Shown here one piece after another: positions 8,623 to 18,678 of a stretch of DNA of 64,000 nucleotides. Source of the stretch: CAVPLM01 sp963713545 (lineage in GTDB: Bacteria; Actinomycetota; Thermoleophilia; RBG-16-64-13). The position numbers and the translations under genes are program-made. Within the stretch, counting starts at the first letter, position 1. Each line of letters opens with the position of its first letter. Below the pieces are notes generated by a model, which was not told where the DNA came from, ran no database searches, and worked only from the letters and a program-made list of their open reading frames with translations. Where the stretch lies: assembly GCA_963713545.1 (NCBI GenBank), contig CAVQME010000001.1, positions 1 to 64,000 of the forward strand. Direction: 5' to 3'.

Positions 8623-9663
8623 GTGGCTGCGAGTAGCGATCGCCGCAGGAACTACCGCCTGGTCATGGCGGTCCTGGTGGCCGCCCTGGTGGCGGCCGTG
8701 CTCACCGCCGGAGTGGTCGGGGCGGCAGGCCTGTCTGTCGCCGAAGCCTTGCGGGCCCTCGGTGGCCTGATCCGGCAGGGGACCGACGCTGTTGGCGACT
8801 TCCCGGAGTGGGCCCCCCGCCTCCTGTTCGACCTGCGTTTGCCCCGCATCTTACTGGCCATCATCACGGGCGCCGCGCTGTCCACCGCCGGCGCCTCGTT
8901 CCAGGGCGTGTTCCGCAACCCGCTGGCCGAGCCCTACCTACTCGGCGTGTCGGCCGGCGCCGGGCTGGGCGCCACGATCGCCATCGTCGGGAAACCACTC
9001 ACTGCCCTCGGCATCTACGCCGTCCCCCTCCTGGCCTTCGTCGGGGCGACTGCGGCAGCTTTCCTGGTCTACCGGCTCGCCACCTTCGGTGGCCGCACCG
9101 GCATCGCCTCTTTGCTGCTATCCGGGGTGGCAGTCGGCTCCACCCTCACGGCAATCATGTCGTTCCTCATGGTGGCCACGGAAAGCGACCTCCACACCGT
9201 GATGGTCTGGCTGATGGGCGGCCTTACCACCGCCAACTGGACCAAGGTGTACATCACGCTGCCGGTCGTGGGGGCCGGCTTCATCTACATGATGCTCATG
9301 GCGCGGAGGATGAACCTGCTCCTGATGGGCGAAGACCGCGCCCGTGAACTGGGGGTGGATAGCCAGCGCACCCGGCGTAGCCTGATGATCGTCGCCGCGC
9401 TCACCACGGCGGCCGCGGTGGCCTTCTCCGGCCTCATCGGCTTCATAGGCCTGATGGTCCCCCACATCATGCGGCTCCTGGTCGGGCCGGACCACCGCCG
9501 CCTTCTCCCTGCTGCAGCCCTTTTCGGGGCACTACTCCTGCTGGTCGCCGACACGGTGGCCCGCACCGTTCTCGCTCCGGCCGAGATCCCGGTGGGGATC
9601 ATCACCGCGGCCACCGGGGGACCCTTCTTCCTCTACCTGCTGCGCGCACGGAAGGGGGCTTGA
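8623..9663 (+). CDS. btuC: Cobalamin ABC transporter permease (FecCD family)
   Basis: 346 aa from GTG 8623, chosen for GGAG eight bases upstream; an in-frame TTG at 8530 would precede the hairpin at 8532-8565. About ten membrane segments are visible. Family motifs include RLPRILLAIITGAALSTAG, FRNPLAEPYLLGVSAGAGLG, the coupling region ARELGVDSQ, and GFIGLMVPHIMRLLVGPDHR. It forms the translocation channel with BtuD. It is one base from btuD and under the same riboswitch. Confidence 0.93.
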   Translation: MAASSDRRRNYRLVMAVLVAALVAAVLTAGVVGAAGLSVAEALRALGGLIRQGTDAVGDFPEWAPRLLFDLRLPRILLAIITGAALSTAGASFQGVFRNPLAEPYLLGVSAGAGLGATIAIVGKPLTALGIYAVPLLAFVGATAAAFLVYRLATFGGRTGIASLLLSGVAVGSTLTAIMSFLMVATESDLHTVMVWLMGGLTTANWTKVYITLPVVGAGFIYMMLMARRMNLLLMGEDRARELGVDSQRTRRSLMIVAALTTAAAVAFSGLIGFIGLMVPHIMRLLVGPDHRRLLPAAALFGALLLLVADTVARTVLAPAEIPVGIITAATGGPFFLYLLRARKGA

Positions 9664-9664
9664 C

Positions 9665-11185
9665 GTGGACGACGGCCTGATGCCCCGCATGGAACCCGGC
9701 GCGGGCCCCGACCTGAGGCCCGACGCGGCCCGCGGTCCGACGGGTCACGTCCCAACCGACGTACCGGTGTTCGACGTCCGCGGGCTGGAAGTCGCGCTGG
9801 GAGGGCAGCCGGTGCTCGGTCCCCTCGACCTCCAGATGGAGCGCGGGTCGTTCCTGGGCATCCTGGGCCCCAATGGCTCGGGCAAGACCACCCTGCTTCG
9901 CGCACTCACCGGGGGCGTCAAGCCGTCGGCGGGCGAGGTCTTGCTGGAGGGGCACCCGGTCCGCCAGTACCACGCCGCGCAACTGGCGCGCATTGTGGGA
10001 GTGGTACCCCAGCAATTCAACCTTGACTTTAGCTTTACTGTTGAAGAGATGGTGGCCATGGGCCGCTACGCCCACCGAGGCCGCGACGCAGCCAATGCCG
10101 CCGGCCCAGGCGCGGCCCCAGCCGGCGGCCGGGGTGCGGCCACGGACGTCGGCGCCGGAGCCGCCGTGGGCGGGCCCGCTGCCGCACCGACGGGTGACGG
10201 CACCCGTGCGGCACCGAAAGGTGGCGGCGCGAGCGCGGCGCCGGACGGCGGCGGCGCCCAGGCGGCGGCCGACAGCGCGGCTGTGGCCGCCGCCCTTGAA
10301 GCGACCGGCATGACCGCCCTCGCCAGGCGGTTGGTCACCGAGCTTTCCGGCGGCGAGCGCCAGAGGGCGCTCATCGCGCAGACGCTGGCACAGGAGACGC
10401 CGGTGCTGCTGCTCGACGAGCCGCTCAACAATCTCGACCTCAACCACCAGCTCGAGATCATGCAGCTCCTCGGTTCCCTTCATGCCGCCGGCAAGACCAT
10501 CGCGGTGGTGCTGCACGATCTCAACATCGCAGCCCAGTACTGCGAGGAGCTGGTCTTGCTCGACAAAGGCCGGGTGGCGGCTCGGGGAGGGGCCACGGAT
10601 ATTCTCGACCCGAGACTGATCCTGGAAGTGTTCAGGGTACGCGTGGCCGTACACAGGCAGGGGCAACGGCCCTATCTCACCCCGCTGTGGTCGAGATCGC
10701 ACGAAGCCCCGCGCGAGGGCGGGGGCGCGAAGGTGCACGTGATCGCGGGCGGAGGGGCGGCTTCGGAACTGGTAGAGGAGCTCGTCCTACGCGGCTACGC
10801 GCCCACCGTCGGTATTGTGAGCGTCTTCGACACCGACTACGCCACGGCGCAGCGCTACGAGCTGGAGGTGGTCTCCGCGCCACCTTTCCAGCCCTTCCCG
10901 GCCGAGGCGGTGGCGGAGATGGAGTCTCTGGTAGCAGACACCGACGTGGTGGTGGTGGCCCCGGTCTTTTTCGGGCAGGGCAACCTGGAGCCGCTCCGAG
11001 TAGCCCTCCGAGCGCTCCAAGCCGGGAGGAAGGTGCTGATGGCCGACCGCCCCCCCATCGGAGAGCGCGATCTAAGCAACGGCGAAGCGACTGAACTGGT
11101 GGGCCGGCTTTTCGCCGCCGGCGCCGTCCCGTTCTCAGACGTCCGACAGGCGTTGGCGCTCGTCGCCGGCTTCACCGGCGCCTGA
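9665..11185 (+). CDS. btuD: Cobalamin ABC transporter ATPase with insertion and extra C-terminal domain
   Basis: 506 aa from GTG 9665, one base after btuC. ABC motifs are complete: Walker A GPNGSGKTT (about 68-76), Q-loop VVPQQFNLD, signature LSGGERQ (about 227), Walker B VLLLDEPLNNLDL and switch His in VLHDLN. Residues about 138-205, in the helical subdomain, are an Ala/Gly/Pro-rich insertion. After the ATPase, from residue 357, a separate alpha/beta domain begins (VHVIAGGGAASELVEEL, VVVVAPVFFGQGN). It resembles the uncharacterised C-terminal extension seen on some corrinoid ABC ATPases. It could sense or process the cargo; that is inference. The last 51 bases overlap ccmD on the other strand. 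Confidence 0.9.
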   Translation: MDDGLMPRMEPGAGPDLRPDAARGPTGHVPTDVPVFDVRGLEVALGGQPVLGPLDLQMERGSFLGILGPNGSGKTTLLRALTGGVKPSAGEVLLEGHPVRQYHAAQLARIVGVVPQQFNLDFSFTVEEMVAMGRYAHRGRDAANAAGPGAAPAGGRGAATDVGAGAAVGGPAAAPTGDGTRAAPKGGGASAAPDGGGAQAAADSAAVAAALEATGMTALARRLVTELSGGERQRALIAQTLAQETPVLLLDEPLNNLDLNHQLEIMQLLGSLHAAGKTIAVVLHDLNIAAQYCEELVLLDKGRVAARGGATDILDPRLILEVFRVRVAVHRQGQRPYLTPLWSRSHEAPREGGGAKVHVIAGGGAASELVEELVLRGYAPTVGIVSVFDTDYATAQRYELEVVSAPPFQPFPAEAVAEMESLVADTDVVVVAPVFFGQGNLEPLRVALRALQAGRKVLMADRPPIGERDLSNGEATELVGRLFAAGAVPFSDVRQALALVAGFTGA

Positions 11186-11305
11186 GTCCAACTGCTCAAA
11201 CCGCCTCCGCAGCGCCGTCAAACGGCGCCCGATCCAGAACAGGTAGCAGGCCAGGATTAGCCAGATGAGCGCGAAACCAGTGGCTAGGTATCCCATCCCG
11301 CTCAC
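11135..11305 (-). CDS. ccmD: CcmD-like small haem-exporter subunit
   Basis: 56 aa. GTG 11305 overlaps the ccmC stop as GTGA. The sequence is one membrane helix (YLATGFALIWLILACYLFW) followed by a basic stretch IGRRLTALRRR, the plan of CcmD, which holds CcmE in complex with CcmC. Its position directly after ccmC supports the call. Its 3' end overlaps the end of btuD by 51 bases in a convergent arrangement. Size and composition are the only family evidence. Confidence 0.75.
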   Translation of the reverse strand: MSGMGYLATGFALIWLILACYLFWIGRRLTALRRRFEQLDSGAGEAGDERQRLSDV

Positions 11306-12036
11306 GTATCACCTCCTTCGTACTCGCCTCCGCTCCCTTCGGTGAGTTCGCCGAGCCGAGCGCTTATGTCCTCCATGCCGACTCGGACCAGCAACAAATA
11401 GACGAAGAGAAGGGTAAAGGCCACAAGACAGACGGCCAGCACCCAGAGCATCGACCGGTCCAGCGCGAACCCTCCCTCACCCAGGATGCGGGGGTGGACC
11501 GTACGCCACCACCAGATCGACAGGAACACGATGGGCACGTCTATCCAGCCCACGATCCCGTAGACGGCCACGAGACGGGCGCGTTTGTGGCCGGTCGGAG
11601 CCACCGAGCGCAGAAGCAGGTAGCCGATGTATATGAACCAAAGGATGAGCGTGGTGGTCAAACGAGGCTCCCAGGTCCAATACACGCCCCACACGGGTTT
11701 TGCCCAGAGCGGCCCCGTGACCAGGGTGATCGTAGTGAACACTACACCTATCTCGGCCGAAGCCGCCGCCACCCGGTCGTAGCGCAGATTCCGCGTGACC
11801 AGATAGGCGATGCTGAATCCGAACACGCAGGTGAAGGCCGGACCTAACGCAACCCACGCACTGGGCATGTGGAAGTAGAAGAGTCGTTGCACGTTGCCCA
11901 TCTCCGCTTCCGTGGGGGCGAGCGCCAGCGCAGCAATTGTGGCAAACACCATGGCGGCCGCGGTGACGGCGCCCAGTATCACCACGGAGCTCAGACGCTT
12001 CGGAGGATCTGCCTGTGTGGACGGCGTCCCGGTCAT
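11302..12036 (-). CDS. ccmC: Haem exporter / holo-CcmE synthesis protein CcmC
   Basis: 244 aa from ATG 12036, which overlaps the ccmB stop as TGATG; GTG 12039 would add one residue. It has six membrane segments and a Trp-rich haem-handling loop, WAKPVWGVYWTWEPRLT, matching the WWD signature of CcmC/CcsA proteins, plus LFYFHMPSAW with a conserved His. CcmC loads haem onto the chaperone CcmE on the outer face of the membrane. It lies inside ccmE-F-A-B-C-D. Confidence 0.93.
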   Translation of the reverse strand: MTGTPSTQADPPKRLSSVVILGAVTAAAMVFATIAALALAPTEAEMGNVQRLFYFHMPSAWVALGPAFTCVFGFSIAYLVTRNLRYDRVAAASAEIGVVFTTITLVTGPLWAKPVWGVYWTWEPRLTTTLILWFIYIGYLLLRSVAPTGHKRARLVAVYGIVGWIDVPIVFLSIWWWRTVHPRILGEGGFALDRSMLWVLAVCLVAFTLLFVYLLLVRVGMEDISARLGELTEGSGGEYEGGDT

Positions 12037-12713
12037 CACTCCACCACGAACTCGAAGGTCGCGATCCCCACCGCCACGAAGATCACATCATAGATGGCCA
12101 TGAAGACCGGCCACAGACCCAGCCCGCTCCAGGGCTCCTGGCCCAGGAGCACGACCGAGCAACGGGCGGCGGCGATCAGCAGCGGTACCAGCAACGGCAG
12201 GACTATGATCGTCAGCAAGGCTCCGCGAGCGCGCACGCCGACCGTGATGGCGGCCGACAAGGTGCCGATCGCTCCCAGACCGATCGCGGTCAGCAGCATG
12301 ATCCCCAACAAGGCCAGCCATTCCAAGCTCAGGCTCACGTTGTAGAGCACGGTGAAGAAGACGAGCACCAGGAAGCCGCTGCCCAGGGCCAGGATCGCGC
12401 TCCCGAGCAGTTTGCCCAGATAGATCACCGACCGGTCCACGGGACAGAGCAACAGCCCCTCCAGGCACTGCACCTCTTTCTCGCCCTCGAAGGACCGACC
12501 GACCGCGATGAGGCCGGGAAAGAGGAAGGCGGCCCACAGCACCCCGGAGCGGGCGAGCGATGATTCCCGAGCCCCCGGTTCCAGGCTGAAGCTGAAGACC
12601 AATACCACCAGGAAGCCCAGCAACACCATGGTGATGATGCCGCTCGCGGCCCGCAGCTCACAGCGTAGGTCCTTCTTGGTTATCGTCCAGGCCTGACCGA
12701 GAGCCGCGCTCAT
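12036..12713 (-). CDS. ccmB: Haem exporter ABC permease subunit CcmB
   Basis: 225 aa, overlapping ccmA by ATGA and ccmC by TGATG. Six hydrophobic segments; the N-terminus ALGQAWTITKKDLRCELR and the segment GRSFEGEKEVQCLEGLLL are characteristic of CcmB. With CcmA and CcmC it forms the ABC-type complex that releases haem-loaded CcmE. Length is typical and nothing is missing. Confidence 0.93.
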   Translation of the reverse strand: MSAALGQAWTITKKDLRCELRAASGIITMVLLGFLVVLVFSFSLEPGARESSLARSGVLWAAFLFPGLIAVGRSFEGEKEVQCLEGLLLCPVDRSVIYLGKLLGSAILALGSGFLVLVFFTVLYNVSLSLEWLALLGIMLLTAIGLGAIGTLSAAITVGVRARGALLTIIVLPLLVPLLIAAARCSVVLLGQEPWSGLGLWPVFMAIYDVIFVAVGIATFEFVVE

Positions 12714-13462
12714 GCTTCCGGCTCCCCGGCCCGGCCGGCCGCGACTGCTTCCGGGCCACCCGCCACAGCCTCCCGATAGGCAGCCAGGAAGGCTCCTCGT
12801 TCGGAGGCCTGGGGAGCGGTCTCCAGCACGATCCTTCCCCGAGCCAGCACGGCTGCGCGGTCGGACAGCCCGAGGCCTTCGTCGATGTCGTGGGTGGTCA
12901 TGATCACCGTTTTCTCGCCGTCCCTCAGACTGCCGATGAGCGCCGCGAGCTTCTCGCGGGCCTGGTAGTCCAGACCGGTGAAGGGCTCGTCCAGCAGGAG
13001 GACCCGGGGGTGGTGCAGGAGGGCCCGGGCGACGGCCAGTCTCTGCTGCATACCCCGCGAATAGTCGGCCACTTCGATTCTCATGGCCGCCGACAGGCCC
13101 ATCTGTTCCATGAGCCGCCGCGCCTCGGTCCGAGGCTCCTTCAGCCCGTACATCCGGCCGTAGAACTCCAGATTCTCGAGACCGGTGAGCTGCGGATAGA
13201 GATAGGGTTGATGCGAGATCACCCCGATGAGCCGCCTGTGGTCGGCGGGCGCCCGCCCCGCGTCGACCCCCTCGACGCGCACCGTGCCGCGCGAAGGCCG
13301 GAGAAGACCCGCCAGCAGTTTGAGGAAGGTGGTCTTTCCGGCGCCGTTGGGGCCGAAGATGGTCGCCACCGAGCCACGCTCGACGTTGAACGAGAGGCCG
13401 CGCAGCACCGGGACCGCCCCGAAAGAGAAGCTGAGACCCTCGACTTCGACCGCGGTCGCCAT
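12710..13462 (-). CDS. ccmA: Haem exporter ABC ATPase CcmA
   Basis: 250 aa from ATG 13462, one base after the ccmF stop with GGGGAG upstream; a longer frame would run back into ccmF. Walker A FGPNGAGKTT, signature YSRGMQQR (the diverged form usual in CcmA), Walker B VLLLDEPFTGLD and switch MTTHD are present. ATP hydrolysis powers release of holo-CcmE from CcmC. It is coupled to ccmB by ATGA. Confidence 0.95.
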   Translation of the reverse strand: MATAVEVEGLSFSFGAVPVLRGLSFNVERGSVATIFGPNGAGKTTFLKLLAGLLRPSRGTVRVEGVDAGRAPADHRRLIGVISHQPYLYPQLTGLENLEFYGRMYGLKEPRTEARRLMEQMGLSAAMRIEVADYSRGMQQRLAVARALLHHPRVLLLDEPFTGLDYQAREKLAALIGSLRDGEKTVIMTTHDIDEGLGLSDRAAVLARGRIVLETAPQASERGAFLAAYREAVAGGPEAVAAGRAGEPEA

Positions 13463-13463
13463 A

Positions 13464-15406
<1,943 letters not shown>

Positions 15407-15410
<4 letters not shown>

Positions 15411-15811
15411 GGAGCTGCCTCATACTTGCTGGGACACTTGGCGATGAAGGTCCGGGCCAGGAAAGTCCCGTCCGTGAGCCGGTCCCCCTCTACCACCACC
15501 TCGGCTTCAGGAGCGTCCCTGAACGTGTCGGGCAGGGCCCCGTCGTACGCTACTGCCAACACGGCCGACGGTACGTCCCGGTCGTGGATGGTGAAGGTGA
15601 AGTGCGTTCCCCCAGTGCGTACCATCGTCCCTTCTACCAGGCGGCCGGACACGCGCACGTTGTCGGCGGTAGCTCGCTCCAACAACTCGGAGACAGAGTA
15701 GTAGTAGACCGCGCCTCGACCGATGCCCAGCCAGAGCAGCACGCCGGCCGCCACTACCACGACTGCGCCGGCGATAAGGACCCTGGTCTTGCGTGAGCCG
15801 AGAGAACGCAT
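15407..15811 (-). CDS. ccmE: Cytochrome c haem chaperone CcmE, CxxxY variant
   Basis: 134 aa from ATG 15811. An N-terminal anchor (VLIAGAVVVVAAGVLLWLG) precedes the OB-fold haem chaperone domain (VRVSGRLVEGTM, HFTFTIHD, VAYDGALPDTF). The haem-attachment motif near the end reads KCPSKY, so Cys replaces the covalent-haem His of the classical HxxxY. CxxxY CcmE proteins are known from archaea, some deltaproteobacteria and Gram-positives, in systems lacking CcmH. It is first in the ccm operon, divergent from the multihaem cytochrome. Confidence 0.93.
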
Positions 15812-15928
15812 GGTGGGGGACAGTCTAACAGCGGCCCGGACCACCTGGAAGAATCTTGCGTCCAGGGCTCCTGTGGACTAGTCTGGCTGTGGGCACGCTA
15901 TGGCGTCCGTCGCGCGTGGGGGTCAGAA

Positions 15929-17137
15929 GTGGGCGAAGGCGAAGGGCAGATTGAATCAGCATCCCCGGCCGGGCAGGGGGAGGAGCCGCCCAAGAGGCGC
16001 GGGCGGCACCGCCGGCGGCGCTGGGTGTTCATAATCATCGCCGCCGTCATCGTGGTCCTCATGGGGGCGGCATTCGCCACGGCGGAGTACACCAGTCGCA
16101 GCGCCTTCTGCGACACCTGCCACGAGATGGATCCCTACTACGCCAGTTGGGAAACATCGGTCCACAACCAGGCCGAATGCGTGAACTGCCACATCCCTCA
16201 CGGAGTCATTCCGTTCATACAGACCAAGCTCTTCTCGTTTAGAGAGATCTACGTGCACTTCACCTCGACCCCGGTGGCCCCACTGGCCGTCACCAGGGAG
16301 ATACCCGACTCCAACTGCACCTCCTGCCACCCGAATCCGGGCGACGTCACGTTGGGGAACGTAGCCTTCTCTCATGACATGCACAAGAGCCAGGATTGCA
16401 TCGGTTGCCACGTGCGGCTGGTGCACCGAACGGTCAATCCTCCCTACTACGTTCCCCCCGGTGACATGTCGTCGTGCCTGGCCTGTCACGACGGGACGAC
16501 GGCCCCCAGCCAGTGCTCGCTCTGCCACACCCCGCCCCACGAGGCGCGGGGTGAGTGCAGCAACTGCCACACTCAGAAGAGCTGGGCGGCGAGCGGCGCC
16601 GCGCACCCCTTCCCGCTCGAGGGGGCTCACTCGAAACTCGCCTGCACAGACTGCCACGTGAGCAGACCGGGGGTGGAGAATATCCCCGGCACCGAGCTGG
16701 CGCAGGCCGATCCTGCCTGCGTCTCGTGCCATGCCGTCGAGCACCCGGGACTCACCGACTGCGCCAACTGCCACACGCCGGAGGGATGGACACCGGCCAC
16801 GTTCGAGCATCCCTTCGCGCTTGTGGGGGCTCACGCCGGTCTCGCCTGCACCGACTGCCATGTGAGCAAGCCGGGAGTGGAGAACATGCCGGGCACCGAG
16901 TGGCCCGTGCCCGGCCCTGCCTGCGTGTCGTGCCACGGGGATCAGCACGGAGGACTGACAGATTGTGCGAACTGCCACACTCCCGAGGGATGGACACCGG
17001 CTACCTTCACGCATCCCCAGGTGGGAGAGCACATCCCCAACGGAGAAGTGTCTCTGGACTGTGCCAGCTGCCACCCGTCGGGCTTCGCCACCAACTCCTG
17101 TAGCTGCCACGGAGGGGGCGGTCCGGACGGAGATTGA
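15929..17137 (+). CDS. NapC/NrfH-type membrane-anchored multihaem cytochrome c, 14 CxxCH
   Basis: 402 aa from GTG 15929. A basic N-terminus and one anchor helix (WVFIIIAAVIVVLMGAAFATA) lead into a NapC/NirT-like start, FCDTCHEMDPYYASW and ECVNCHIPHG. I count 14 CxxCH motifs plus one CxCH (SCSCHG) near the C-terminus. Residues from about 240 contain a 68-aa repeat (204-base period at DNA level): CTDCH-VSxPGVENxPGTE-CVSCH-LTDCANCH-TPEGWTPATF. It likely takes electrons from the quinol pool to an extracytoplasmic acceptor. The acceptor is unknown. The divergent ccm operon would supply its haems. Confidence 0.92.
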   Translation: MGEGEGQIESASPAGQGEEPPKRRGRHRRRRWVFIIIAAVIVVLMGAAFATAEYTSRSAFCDTCHEMDPYYASWETSVHNQAECVNCHIPHGVIPFIQTKLFSFREIYVHFTSTPVAPLAVTREIPDSNCTSCHPNPGDVTLGNVAFSHDMHKSQDCIGCHVRLVHRTVNPPYYVPPGDMSSCLACHDGTTAPSQCSLCHTPPHEARGECSNCHTQKSWAASGAAHPFPLEGAHSKLACTDCHVSRPGVENIPGTELAQADPACVSCHAVEHPGLTDCANCHTPEGWTPATFEHPFALVGAHAGLACTDCHVSKPGVENMPGTEWPVPGPACVSCHGDQHGGLTDCANCHTPEGWTPATFTHPQVGEHIPNGEVSLDCASCHPSGFATNSCSCHGGGGPDGD

Positions 17138-17232
17138 CCGCCCACGGTCCGGGCGACGCCGGGCGAAGGCCACAGTCCTCGGCACGTGACCCGGCCGCCG
17201 CTGCATCGGGCAGCGGCCCGCACGCCGTCCGG

Positions 17233-18678
17233 CTACCGTTGCAGGGCCGCGCAGGCCTCGGTCTCGTAGCGGAACTTGGAGCAGCGCAGGCGCTCGGGCA
17301 CTTCGCACGGATAGTCGCCGTTGAAACAGGCCGTGCAGAAGCAACTCTCCCCGTCCCCTACCCTGGTCGCCCGCATGAGACCATCGAGCGACAGATACGC
17401 GACCGAGGTCGCGCCCAACTCCCGGCTGATATCGTCGATGCTCTTACCAAAGGCTATGAACTCGTCTTGGTCGGCCATGTCGATGCCGTAGAAGCAGGGG
17501 TACACGATGGGGGGAGAGCTGATGCGTAGATGCACTTCCGCAGCCCCCGCTTCGAACAGCACCCGCACCAGAGCCCGGGTGGTGTTGCCCCGCACGATCG
17601 AATCATCCACCACCACCAAGCGCTTGCCTCGGATGGCGGAGCTGAGGGGATTGAACTTCATCCTGATGCCCAGCTTCCGCACCCGGTCTTCGGGGTCGAT
17701 GAAGGTGCGGCCGATGTAGCGGTTCTTGATGAGGGCCTCGCCGTAGGTGATGCCGCTGCGGGCCGCATAGCCGATGGCGGCCGAGTTGCCCGTGTCGGGC
17801 ACGGGGATGACCAGGTCGGCGTCCACTGGGGACTCGGCCGCCAGCTCCTCCCCCATACGGCTGCGCGCTGCGTAGAGGGTCTGCCCTTTCATCACCGAGT
17901 CGGGGCGGGCAAAGTAGATGAACTCGAAGACGCAGAGCGCTTCCTGCCTGCGGTCCACCACCTGCTCGATGTGGTAGCCGTCATCGTCGATCAGACAGAT
18001 CTCGCCCGGTTCGATCTCGCGCACCAGCCGGGCTCCGATGATGTCCAGGCCGGCCGACTCGCTGGCCAGGCAATAGCGGTTCTCCAACTTGCCCAGCACC
18101 AACGGGCGGACGCCGTAGGGGTCGCGGAAGCCGATGACCTCGTCCTTGGTGAGGAGGACCGCGCTGAACGCGCCCCGCAGTCTAGGGATGATGTCGCGTA
18201 GGGCTTCCCGGATGTCGTGCGAGGGGTGCTCGGCCAGCAGAGCGGCGATGATCTCCGTGTCGGACGTGCTCTCGAATACATGGCCGTTCTGGAGCAGGTG
18301 CTCCCGAAGGTCGTCGGTGTTCACCAGATTGCCGTTGTGGGCCAGAGCGATGAACGAGCCGTCGCGCGTGCGGGCGAAGGGCTGGGCGTTACGCATCTCG
18401 CTGGATCCCGTGGTGGAATAGCGCACGTGACCGATGGCCAGCTGCCCGGGCAGGGTCTGAAGGATCTCTTCCTCGAACACCTGGGAGACGAGACCCATGT
18501 CCTTGTGCACGATGAGTCTGGCACCGTCGGTGACGGCTATGCCGGCGGATTCCTGTCCTCGATGCTGTAGCGCAAAGAGGGCGAAGAACGTGAGGCGGGC
18601 AACGTCCATCTCGGGGGCGTAGATGGCGAACACCCCGCATTCGTCGTGGGGTGAATCGTCCTGCAGGAAGCCTCGCAT
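17233..18678 (-). CDS. purF: Amidophosphoribosyltransferase
   Basis: 481 aa from ATG 18678, overlapping the purL stop as TGATG; in-frame starts further upstream lie inside purL. The first committed step of purine synthesis. A 13-residue propeptide precedes nucleophile Cys14 (ECGVFAIYAPE). Glutaminase motifs QHRGQESAGIAV and IGHVRYST are present. The PRTase PRPP loop is VVDDSIVRGNTTRALV. The C-terminal Cys pattern SCFCTACFNGDYPC suggests the [4Fe-4S], Bacillus-like form. It is the last gene of the purA...purF run. Confidence 0.96.
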   Translation of the reverse strand: MRGFLQDDSPHDECGVFAIYAPEMDVARLTFFALFALQHRGQESAGIAVTDGARLIVHKDMGLVSQVFEEEILQTLPGQLAIGHVRYSTTGSSEMRNAQPFARTRDGSFIALAHNGNLVNTDDLREHLLQNGHVFESTSDTEIIAALLAEHPSHDIREALRDIIPRLRGAFSAVLLTKDEVIGFRDPYGVRPLVLGKLENRYCLASESAGLDIIGARLVREIEPGEICLIDDDGYHIEQVVDRRQEALCVFEFIYFARPDSVMKGQTLYAARSRMGEELAAESPVDADLVIPVPDTGNSAAIGYAARSGITYGEALIKNRYIGRTFIDPEDRVRKLGIRMKFNPLSSAIRGKRLVVVDDSIVRGNTTRALVRVLFEAGAAEVHLRISSPPIVYPCFYGIDMADQDEFIAFGKSIDDISRELGATSVAYLSLDGLMRATRVGDGESCFCTACFNGDYPCEVPERLRCSKFRYETEACAALQR

